Shown: positions 1-6,415 of the stretch, one piece after another | Numbering within the stretch: position 1 is the stretch's first letter | Layout of the letters: each line of letters starts with the position of its first letter | Assembly (NCBI GenBank): GCA_022704885.1 | Contig: JAKJFO010000101.1 | Location: forward strand, 1-14,716 | Length of the DNA stretch: 14,716 nt | Direction: 5' to 3' | DNA from: Candidatus Rifleibacteriota bacterium | GTDB lineage: Bacteria > Riflebacteria > Ozemobacteria > Ozemobacterales > Ozemobacteraceae | Position numbers and translations under genes: made by a program | Notes under the pieces: model-generated | Told to the model about the DNA's origin: nothing | Database searches by the model: none | What the model saw: the letters and a program-made list of their open reading frames with translations, nothing else

Positions 1-2
1 AT

Positions 3-83
3 TTGCGCGCCATTCCTGTGGCGCAAATGTATAAGGCCATCCATGGCCAAAAAGCCAGCTCTGAGCTAATCTCACTGTCTTAA
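3..83 (+). CDS. possible C-terminal end of an upstream gene (partial)
   Basis: The frame open from the window edge to TAA at 81-83 reads LRAIPVAQMYKAIHGQKASS and then a short Leu/Ser-rich end. This looks like ordinary protein sequence, and it ends 21 bases before the next start, a typical operon spacing. The product cannot be named from about 26 residues. The 8-bp inverted repeat ATTTGCGC/GCGCAAAT at 1-8 and 21-28 would then lie inside coding sequence. The other two plus frames close at 32-34 and 67-69. This is an inference from a short fragment. Confidence 0.3.
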   Translation: MRAIPVAQMYKAIHGQKASSELISLS

Positions 84-104
84 ACAGGCTGTTGCGATGA
101 AGCA

Positions 105-2990
105 ATGACGGATTTAAAACAGGCGTCAATTCTACGACATGTTTACGTTTGCCCTGTGGTTAATATTTTCGGGGCGAAAAAAGGGATCATGTATTATAAT
201 TGGAATCAGGATGATCAAATATATGAGGGAAAAGTCTTGCCGGAACCTGACAGCTTTGCGGTAATACTCGAGCAGCTCGGCTCGCTGATCAGTAACGAAG
301 GCGAATATTTCTCGCACCAGACCGCGCTGTTTCTGCTCGGGCTGGCGCCAGAACCGCCATCGACCCTCACCATCGTCTCTGATCACCGCCGCAGAAACCG
401 CAGTATCAACGGATTTGAACTGGTGTTTGTCTATCATGGCAAAACCACCTCTTCTTACGTTCAGACGATATTGTTCAGGGGCTGTCGTTTACAGGTTTCA
501 ACAATAGAGAAAACGCTTGTCGATCTGACCAAAGATACGGTATATGCCCCGCCAACCAGCGAAATGGGGTCACTGTTCTGCCGGGTATCTTATAACACGA
601 AGTTGCTGCTCAATATAGCCAGACAGACCTCAGACAGTGTAATCAAACGGGTATCCCTGTATCTTGCCTGGAGTGGGCGGGCAGCCTATCATGAGCTGCC
701 TTTCAAAATCTTCAAACGCACTCCGATCAAACTCGATCCGCGCGAAGCTGACAAGCTTACCTGGAACGGGCTGTTTTTTACCAGGTTTCCACTGGCCCTG
801 CTGCAGCAACCGCCAGATTCGCCGCCGCAGGATGTCGAAAACACCACGCGCCTCTGGATGGAACTGCGTAGTCTGCCGGAACTGTGCGAAAAGCAGCTAC
901 AGGCAAACATGATATTTATCAGAGAGACGCCGGAACCCAGAATCAACGCAATCATCGAGAATTATTTCATCGAAATATTCAGAAATCTCGATGCTGAAAA
1001 ATTGCACTGGCTGCTTGCCAACACCCTCAATGCCCGCGAAGATCTCGAGGTGCCACCGCTGGTTCCGAGACTGCTGCTGAGCTTTATTGCGAATCGCACC
1101 GATGTTTTGAGCCTGCGTAGCGACGAAATTTCTGACTGGGTAAGCCAGAATCTCACAGCTGCAGATATCGAGCTTGCTGCAGCAGCGATCTATTTCGGCA
1201 CCCTGATCGGTCTCGAAGAAGAAATTGTCGAGCGTTTTACTCAGCTCAGTTCTCGCTTTTTCTACGCTGGTAAATTCAGCCTCATCAATTTTTTCGCGGA
1301 GAATTTTCTCAATCGTAACCTGACCTTCTCGCACAATGTCTACCTCGATATATCTAAGACTTTTTCGGCGCAGGAACGCTATGATGACGCCCTGCAGCTG
1401 CTGGAAGAAGCGAAAAGCAGATACGAAGAACAGCCCGGCAGTCAGCTGGGTCATCTATTCTACGCATCTGCACTGGTGCTGAAGCGTCTTGGCCGGGTAG
1501 ACGAGGCGATGACCGAACTTTTTCTCGCCCGCGAAAGTTTTATCATCGACAATGACAATGAATCTCTGGCTCGGGCTGAGAATGCCCTGGGAAATATCTA
1601 TTTTTCGCGAGGTCGACCACAATCAGCCCGGGCGCACTATCTTGCCGGCCTGCACCGGGCCCGTCAGTCAGGCAATGAAAATCTTCTTGCCTCGTTTCTT
1701 ACCAACATTGGACTGGTTGAGTATGACCTCGGCAATTTCAATAAGGCACGAGCACAGTTAAGTCGTGCCTACGGCATAAACCGCCAGCAGGAAAATCTCT
1801 GGAATGCCTCAGTTACCGGAATGGGCCTCGGCAAGATCTTTTTGAAAATGGGGCAATTTTTCAAAGCCATCAAAATTTTTCGCGAAGTTTTGACCATTCG
1901 CGAAAAAAAGCAGAATCTCAGCGGCATGTACGAAATATTTTCATTGCTGGCCTGGATCTGTGAAATCCTGGGCAAGCAGGCTGCCGCCGAGACCTACTGG
2001 CATCAGGCCGCCGCGATTCTGACTGCAACCAGTCTTGAAGCACGCGCCTGCTATGTCGGTGAATCGCTGCAGGCTATGAATCATGTGTTCAACATGCGAC
2101 TGACCGAGGCAGAAAGCCATTACAAGCAGATGATATGCCGTGCTGTCAGCAAAAACGCTTCACCCGTTCAAATTGGAGACTGCCACTTCGGCCTGGCGGC
2201 ATCACAACTCTTTCAGGGCAAGATCAACGAAGGATTTGAGTCTCTCAAGACTTCACAACAATACCTCAACGGCGGTCATTCCCGGGCACAACGTCTGCAG
2301 ATAGATCTGCTCGCGGCGCTCTACTTTCCAGAGCGGTTTCCCGAAATCAAACTGGAAGAACTGATCAGACACCACATCGACTCCGGCAGTTTCGACCCGT
2401 TCTGGGGACACATCGCCGCGCCGCTGCAAAAATGTGGTACAGCCGCATGTATTGAGTATCTGCAGTATCACATCAGCAAGACACCGCCATCAACGCTCAA
2501 GCAGATGATTGCGCGTATAGGCGGACTCAGAGACATCTTAGAAAAGCTGCAGACCGAAAACAGCCGTGCCGGTGAATTCTTTACGTTAATGACAAGTAAT
2601 GAGACAGCTACACTGCATCATGATGAATATGTCAGCTGGCAGAAGAACTACCCGGGCGACCATCTGATATTCGATGCGCCGGCCGGTCTGTTGATCTATG
2701 GCGCCAGCCAGCTGCGCATCAAAATCGGCTCTATTCCACACAATCTTCTGCTGCAGCTTTTCATTGCCCAGCCGCATGCCGTAGAAGTCGAGGCGCTTTA
2801 TCGTTCAGCCTGGGGCTCGATTTTTGACCCGGAATATGATCAGGGCGCTTTCAAAACTACGGTTCAGCGGGTCAAACAGCTGCTGAAAAGCATCTGTCCA
2901 TCAGCACGCATCGTCAGACGCAAGAGCAGACAAAGTATTCGGGCGGTAAAAATGTCAATCGCGGTACCCTGGATTCTGATCTTCAAGTAA
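105..2990 (+). CDS. AbiEi-like / TPR / OmpR-type winged-helix fusion regulator
   Basis: Probable cytoplasmic transcriptional regulator of 961 residues. Residues about 45-235 resemble the AbiEi antitoxin/regulator family: YFSHQTALFLLGL followed by PPSTLTIVS, the KTLVDL motif that family members show as (R/K)TLxD, and a closing WNGLFFTRF strand. Residues about 413-760 are a helical array with TPR signatures, for example ALGNIYFSRGRPQSARAHY and TNIGLVEYDLGNFNKARAQL. The last 100 residues look like an OmpR/PhoB effector domain: VEVEALYRSAWG, then AFKTTVQRVKQLLK as the recognition-helix region, then a beta wing. No receiver or ATPase domain is seen. ATG 105 is the first start after the in-frame stop at 81-83; its ribosome site is weak, and ATG 189 is an alternative. 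The layout recalls TPR-containing regulators of the SARP type, where TPRs take input and a winged helix binds DNA. The target and signal are unknown. Confidence 0.75.
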   Translation: MTDLKQASILRHVYVCPVVNIFGAKKGIMYYNWNQDDQIYEGKVLPEPDSFAVILEQLGSLISNEGEYFSHQTALFLLGLAPEPPSTLTIVSDHRRRNRSINGFELVFVYHGKTTSSYVQTILFRGCRLQVSTIEKTLVDLTKDTVYAPPTSEMGSLFCRVSYNTKLLLNIARQTSDSVIKRVSLYLAWSGRAAYHELPFKIFKRTPIKLDPREADKLTWNGLFFTRFPLALLQQPPDSPPQDVENTTRLWMELRSLPELCEKQLQANMIFIRETPEPRINAIIENYFIEIFRNLDAEKLHWLLANTLNAREDLEVPPLVPRLLLSFIANRTDVLSLRSDEISDWVSQNLTAADIELAAAAIYFGTLIGLEEEIVERFTQLSSRFFYAGKFSLINFFAENFLNRNLTFSHNVYLDISKTFSAQERYDDALQLLEEAKSRYEEQPGSQLGHLFYASALVLKRLGRVDEAMTELFLARESFIIDNDNESLARAENALGNIYFSRGRPQSARAHYLAGLHRARQSGNENLLASFLTNIGLVEYDLGNFNKARAQLSRAYGINRQQENLWNASVTGMGLGKIFLKMGQFFKAIKIFREVLTIREKKQNLSGMYEIFSLLAWICEILGKQAAAETYWHQAAAILTATSLEARACYVGESLQAMNHVFNMRLTEAESHYKQMICRAVSKNASPVQIGDCHFGLAASQLFQGKINEGFESLKTSQQYLNGGHSRAQRLQIDLLAALYFPERFPEIKLEELIRHHIDSGSFDPFWGHIAAPLQKCGTAACIEYLQYHISKTPPSTLKQMIARIGGLRDILEKLQTENSRAGEFFTLMTSNETATLHHDEYVSWQKNYPGDHLIFDAPAGLLIYGASQLRIKIGSIPHNLLLQLFIAQPHAVEVEALYRSAWGSIFDPEYDQGAFKTTVQRVKQLLKSICPSARIVRRKSRQSIRAVKMSIAVPWILIFK

Positions 2991-2991
2991 C

Positions 2992-3021
2992 GGCTGCATA
3001 TTTTGTGTTGCACAAACAGCC
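2992..3021 (+). terminator. weak hairpin after the AbiEi/TPR gene
   Basis: Just past the stop codon, GGCTG (2992-2996) pairs with CAGCC (3017-3021), and TTTGTG (3002-3007) pairs with CACAAA (3011-3016) around a TTG loop. A 5-base bulge (CATAT) sits on one side. No T tract follows, so this is a poor intrinsic terminator. It may be only an mRNA 3'-end structure. Confidence 0.3.
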
Positions 3022-3086
3022 AGATCAACCGCAAACCCTGAGCCAGAGCGACCAATTCAGAGAAGGATTTGTACCCTTTCAGGGTA

Positions 3087-3116
3087 TTGCAGCTTGTCGA
3101 TAGCCATGGTTATACT
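3087..3116 (+). promoter_or_regulatory. sigma-70-type promoter for the small exported protein
   Basis: TTGCAG (3087-3092) and TATACT (3111-3116) are separated by 18 bases and lie about 50 bases upstream of the start codon. A perfect short palindrome, TACCCTTTCAGGGTA (3072-3086), abuts the -35 element and could be an operator or upstream structure. Confidence 0.6.
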
Positions 3117-3166
3117 ATATTCGAAAGCCTGTGGCTATGCCAATAAGTATATGAGGAGAAATGAGT

Positions 3167-4057
3167 ATGCGATTACACAGACTTATGTTGGTTCTGGCGG
3201 TATTTGCCGCGTTTTTTAACTGTCAGGCCGGAGCATTCGATGGAGTAGCGGCCGATCATCCTCTTTTTGTAACCCAGCAGCGGATTTTTGCAGCAATCAG
3301 TGAATACTGGCAGATCCAGGAACTGTATGACAAATACGTTCAGAATCAGAGCGAAGAAAACCAGGCTAACTGGACAAAAGCAATCAAACATCACAAAGAA
3401 ACTTCTGTTGCAATCGGCAAGTCTCTGGCCGAATCGATAAAGAGCGCCAGCCCAAGCTATCAGCAGATCGAGCTGATCAGCGAAATTTATCGCTCACTGC
3501 CAGTTGGCGCCAGAGATGCGCTGTTTCCGACACTTGGCACTCTTAAATTTGAAATTGTCCACGCCGGCAGCAACAGTTTCATGAGCGAAGAGCAGTTCCG
3601 CGAATATTTCCCGGGCTACGGCTACTCCGAACCCGGCTTCAAATACCGCAAGGGCCGCGAACTCGACCGCGAATACAAGGGCGTAACCTGGCAGTATGAA
3701 GAACAGACAATTTCGACCACCTGGAACGTCAGCCTGACAATCAACATCGACCTGCTCAGCATTCTGCAGGGCCTGGTAACCGGCGGGGCCATCAAAAACC
3801 TCAAGGTTTCTGAACCTTTCAACATGAATGTCGGCGGTCAGCCGATGATCGTCTGCAACGTTTCGTTCCAGCGCATCAAGGCAATCACCACCAAGATCAA
3901 CCGCAAGTTCGAAATCAACAAGGTATGGTTCGAACTGCTGCGCACCAAATCGAGCGGCTGGTCTGAACCAGTCTGGGAACTCTGCGGCAAGACTTACGAA
4001 ATCCTGCAGGAACCAACCGGCGAAGACGTAGTGACTTCGATCGGAGCCGAGAACTAA
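3167..4057 (+). CDS. exported protein of unknown function
   Basis: I do not recognise a family. The N-terminus MRLHRLMLVLAVFAAFFNC followed by QAGA is a Sec signal peptide, with likely cleavage after the AGA at about residue 23. The cysteine in it is not in a lipobox. The mature part is about 270 residues: a helical first third (ISEYWQIQELYDKY, KHHKETSVAIGKSLAESIK), then a beta-rich second half (WNVSLTINIDLLSILQGL, MIVCNVSFQRI) with two cysteines that could pair. The start is set by GAGGAG at 3153-3158. ATG 3167 has 8-base spacing, while ATG 3161, in the same frame, has only 2. The second half of the gene favours CTG, ATC, AAC and CGC codons. With its own promoter, strong ribosome site and strong terminator, this points to an abundant periplasmic or secreted product, expressed as a single-gene unit. 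Confidence 0.75.
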   Translation: MRLHRLMLVLAVFAAFFNCQAGAFDGVAADHPLFVTQQRIFAAISEYWQIQELYDKYVQNQSEENQANWTKAIKHHKETSVAIGKSLAESIKSASPSYQQIELISEIYRSLPVGARDALFPTLGTLKFEIVHAGSNSFMSEEQFREYFPGYGYSEPGFKYRKGRELDREYKGVTWQYEEQTISTTWNVSLTINIDLLSILQGLVTGGAIKNLKVSEPFNMNVGGQPMIVCNVSFQRIKAITTKINRKFEINKVWFELLRTKSSGWSEPVWELCGKTYEILQEPTGEDVVTSIGAEN

Positions 4058-4073
4058 ACGTATCGCGCATAAC

Positions 4074-4108
4074 AAAAACAGCCTCGCGGTTTGCGAGGCT
4101 GTTTTTTT
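4074..4108 (+). terminator. intrinsic terminator, probably bidirectional
   Basis: A perfect 9-bp stem, CAGCCTCGC (4079-4087) with GCGAGGCTG (4093-4101), has a GGTTT loop and is followed by seven T. Five A precede it (4074-4078), so it could also stop transcription arriving on the minus strand from the convergent gene. It ends the small exported-protein transcript, 16 bases after the stop codon. Confidence 0.92.
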
Positions 4109-4124
4109 ATGCGCGAGAGAAGAG

Positions 4125-4150
4125 CGATTACGATTACGATTACGATTACG
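4125..4150. repeat. tandem CGATTA repeat, 4 copies
   Basis: Four perfect copies of the hexamer CGATTA, plus CG, lie between the terminator and the next hairpin in a noncoding stretch between convergent genes. It is too short and has no spacers, so it is not a CRISPR. A simple-sequence repeat of this kind can vary in copy number by replication slippage. Confidence 0.9.
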
Positions 4151-4165
4151 GAAAATACCAGAAGA

Positions 4166-4200
4166 AGTGCAGGGGTTCAAAATATTTGAACCCCTGCGCT
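4166..4200 (-). terminator. long perfect hairpin downstream of the GAF/GGDEF gene
   Basis: GCAGGGGTTCAAA (4169-4181) pairs perfectly with TTTGAACCCCTGC (4185-4197) around an ATA loop. The stem extends by about 3 more pairs, one a G-T. It lies 33 bases past the stop of the minus-strand gene. Neither side has a T tract, so termination would be atypical. It may instead protect an mRNA 3' end, with the A/T-flanked hairpin at 4079-4101 as the real stop. Confidence 0.5.
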
Positions 4201-4232
4201 ATTAGAACAAATTCAGGTTTTTATATCGGGAA

Positions 4233-6218
4233 TTATGAGATGGCGGTTTCGTCGATGATGCGGTTACCGCCCTGTTTCTGGGCGAGGGCAAGCAGGCGTT
4301 CGGCGGTTTCGATAAACTGACCGATATTCATGCTCACCTTGAATTCGACGATTGCCAGGCTGACAGTTACTTTTTCTTCTTTGTCGAGATGTCTTACCGA
4401 GAGAGAGCGAATGGTATCGACGATCTTGCCGGCAGCGGTGTGACTGCCTTCATTGGCGGTATCTGGCAGAATGATCGCAAACTTGTCACCTTCGTAGCGG
4501 CACGGCAGATCATTGAATCGAATTACCCGCTTGATCGCAGAACCGACCTTGACCAGAACGGCATCTTTGAACGCGACACCATGCTTCTGCAGCAGAGCTT
4601 CGAGATTATCGACACAGGCCATGATCACCGAAAGCGGCGATTTAACACGGCGCAGACGCGAGATTTCCTGAGACAGACGAACCTTGAAGTAATGATTGGT
4701 GTAGAGGCGGGTCATTCCATCGGTGATGCCGCGCTTGTAGAGGTTGGCATTCTTGATTGCGATGCCGAGCTGACTGCACAGCAGTTGCGCCAGTTCAAAA
4801 TCACGGTCGGTAAGCTTGTCGCCTTCTTTATCGGTCAGGTTGACCAGGCCAAGAACTTCATCCTGGACGATGATCGGGATCACGATAAAGGAACTGGTCG
4901 CGTAGCTTTTCGAGCGCATGAAGTTGAAACGCTCTTCACATTTGGTGTCGGCGACATAAACCGGAGCCATTTTTTCGATGACATACTGAGAGACTGGAGA
5001 TGACCAGAGATCAAGAGTCGAAGGCAGGCCGCGGCTGTTCGGGCAGATGTTGAAGCGATTTTCGGTAGGATCGAAAATACACATCGAAAATTTCTGAATA
5101 CTCATGATGCTGCGGAAAATGCCTTCGACGGTAAACGGCAGATTCTCGATTTCGAGCTCAGAAGAAATCGTCTGGCTGGCTTCGCGCACGGCATCGAGTT
5201 CGTTGATACGGCGATCGAGACTTTCGTTGGCATCACGCAGGTTCTGCATCAGGCGGTAAGTATTGATGGCTGATGATATATTGCGCGAAATCGTAGTGAG
5301 CAGTTCTTTATCGAGAGTTTCTTCTTCTTCTTTGCGGAAGCGGGCGCCGAGCACGAGCAGACCCTGATACTGGTTATCGGTGCGCAGAACATAGATGTGC
5401 TCGATTTCACCGGCTTTGAAATTTTCCTTAAAGGCGCTGATTTCGCTCTGAACAAGCTCTGTCACTTCACCGTCATCTTTGAGTGCGAACTTTTCAAAGG
5501 TTTTGCTGCTGATTTTCACCTGTGGCAGACGGGCATTGGCACGAAGCTTGATGTCGACGAAGCATTCGAGGCTTTCGTTATCGTTTTCAAAGGTATAGAT
5601 GGCGCCACGCGAGACGCCCATGGTGCCAAGCAGAATGCGCAGCATCGAGCGCAGACCGGCCTGCAGATTTTTGCTCTGGCAGAGGAATGAGCTCAGGTCG
5701 ATGAAGCTGCCAAGAATGTATTTGAGGCGTTCGACCCGCTTGTGCTCGCGCAGAGTATCGACTTCGGCGGCGGTTTCCGCTGAAACACGCTTTTTAACCA
5801 GTTGAATAAGAGTGCCGGAAGGCGGAAACGAAGTAATTTCAGCGCCGTCCATGAGCTTTTCCATGAGCATGAGGCCCCAGCCGCGTTTATGCGAAGACTT
5901 GAGCTTCTTGCGGATATCGGGTTTTTCGACGACAGTCGGGTCGAAACCCTTGCCAAAGTCACGAATCTGAATCTGAATCATGTCGTCGGCGTAAGAAAGT
6001 GCTACATGAATATCCCTTTTGCTGCCGTCAGGAATATCTTTTGGAGCATGTTCTTTTGCGTTGATGAGGCCTTCAATGAAGGCTAGCCTCATTTCATCAA
6101 TGGTCTCGGAAGCAAACCCGCACTTTTTTGCAAAAGTATCGAGGTATTCACAGGCTTCGAGCTCGGAATCCTTTTCGTTAGCCAATTTGAAAAACAGGTG
6201 GGATACCATCGACGGCAA
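4233..6218 (-). CDS. RsbW-like ATPase / GAF / GAF / degenerate GGDEF signalling protein
   Basis: Cytoplasmic signalling protein of 661 residues (numbering from the TTG start). Residues about 4-145 are an anti-sigma-factor type HATPase (RsbW/SpoIIAB-like): N-box EGLINAKEHA (49-58), G1 box DFGKGF (87-92) and G2 box RGWGLMLMEKLMD (from 112). Two GAF domains follow (about 168-318 and 343-490), joined by helical, coiled-coil-prone segments. A GGDEF domain fills 493-661. Its signature is EGDKF (576-580) instead of GGDEF, and the GHxxGD region reads GVAFKD, so cyclase activity is unlikely. The inhibitory c-di-GMP site RFND (567-570) is intact and correctly spaced. The start is the TTG at 6218: AGGAGG (6225-6230) lies 6 bases upstream, whereas the ATG three codons on would be 15 away. 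Possible roles are a serine-kinase or anti-sigma output controlled by GAF ligands and c-di-GMP. No sigma factor or anti-anti-sigma partner is in the window. Confidence 0.85.
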   Translation of the reverse strand: MPSMVSHLFFKLANEKDSELEACEYLDTFAKKCGFASETIDEMRLAFIEGLINAKEHAPKDIPDGSKRDIHVALSYADDMIQIQIRDFGKGFDPTVVEKPDIRKKLKSSHKRGWGLMLMEKLMDGAEITSFPPSGTLIQLVKKRVSAETAAEVDTLREHKRVERLKYILGSFIDLSSFLCQSKNLQAGLRSMLRILLGTMGVSRGAIYTFENDNESLECFVDIKLRANARLPQVKISSKTFEKFALKDDGEVTELVQSEISAFKENFKAGEIEHIYVLRTDNQYQGLLVLGARFRKEEEETLDKELLTTISRNISSAINTYRLMQNLRDANESLDRRINELDAVREASQTISSELEIENLPFTVEGIFRSIMSIQKFSMCIFDPTENRFNICPNSRGLPSTLDLWSSPVSQYVIEKMAPVYVADTKCEERFNFMRSKSYATSSFIVIPIIVQDEVLGLVNLTDKEGDKLTDRDFELAQLLCSQLGIAIKNANLYKRGITDGMTRLYTNHYFKVRLSQEISRLRRVKSPLSVIMACVDNLEALLQKHGVAFKDAVLVKVGSAIKRVIRFNDLPCRYEGDKFAIILPDTANEGSHTAAGKIVDTIRSLSVRHLDKEEKVTVSLAIVEFKVSMNIGQFIETAERLLALAQKQGGNRIIDETAIS

Positions 6219-6224
6219 AGAGAG

Positions 6225-6230
6225 CCTCCT
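6225..6230 (-). promoter_or_regulatory. ribosome binding site that selects a TTG start
   Basis: A full AGGAGG on the minus strand is placed 6 bases from TTG (6218-6216). The first in-frame ATG lies 15 bases away, and the more upstream ATG at 6284 overlaps the predicted transcription start and has no ribosome site. Confidence 0.75.
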
Positions 6231-6269
6231 TAAACTACCTCTAGACGGCAAGAGGAATTCACACGATAG

Positions 6270-6310
6270 AAACATTCTATTCACTACTCAGACCAGTGTC
6301 AAGAATGTTT
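6270..6310. promoter_or_regulatory. 9-bp inverted repeat spanning the promoter (candidate operator)
   Basis: AAACATTCT (6270-6278) and AGAATGTTT (6302-6310) are perfect inverted copies 23 bases apart. The centre falls in the promoter spacer. One arm overlaps the -10 element and the other touches the -35. It lies in the region shared by two divergent genes, so a dimeric regulator bound here could affect both. Binding is inferred only. Confidence 0.45.
6274..6302 (-). promoter_or_regulatory. consensus sigma-70-type promoter for the GAF/GGDEF gene
   Basis: On the minus strand, TTGACA (6302-6297) and TAGAAT (6279-6274) are spaced by 17 bases. This predicts a leader of about 50 bases before the TTG start. 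Confidence 0.8.
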
Positions 6311-6415
6311 TAGTTTTACCGGTGATATGATCGACCTTTTTCGATCTTCGATTAATGATTTTGCCAAATGCGCCGATAGGGGCAGTGTGCAGGCCAGTTT
6401 TACAGGAGGGGAAAC

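Noticed and set aside
1..28. Inverted repeat ATTTGCGC/GCGCAAAT as a terminator or operator for the first gene
   Set aside because: No T tract follows, the loop is 12 bases, and the stretch is probably coding sequence of an upstream gene ending at 83.
105..800. Type IV toxin-antitoxin (AbiE) system
   Set aside because: Only an AbiEi-like region is present. No AbiEii nucleotidyltransferase follows, and the protein carries TPR and winged-helix parts foreign to a simple antitoxin.
3167..3230. Lipoprotein signal in the exported protein (FFNC)
   Set aside because: The residues before the cysteine (FFN) do not fit a lipobox; ordinary signal peptidase cleavage after AGA fits better.
4125..4150. CRISPR-like repeat
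   Set aside because: The units are 6 bases and directly adjacent with no spacers; it is a simple tandem repeat.
3494..4180. Long minus-strand open frame opposite the exported protein
   Set aside because: It is a shadow of the strongly codon-biased plus-strand gene, runs through the terminator and CGATTA repeat, and has no ribosome site or family motif.
6326..6331. TATGAT as -10 of a promoter for the propeller gene
   Set aside because: No acceptable -35 element lies 16-18 bases upstream.
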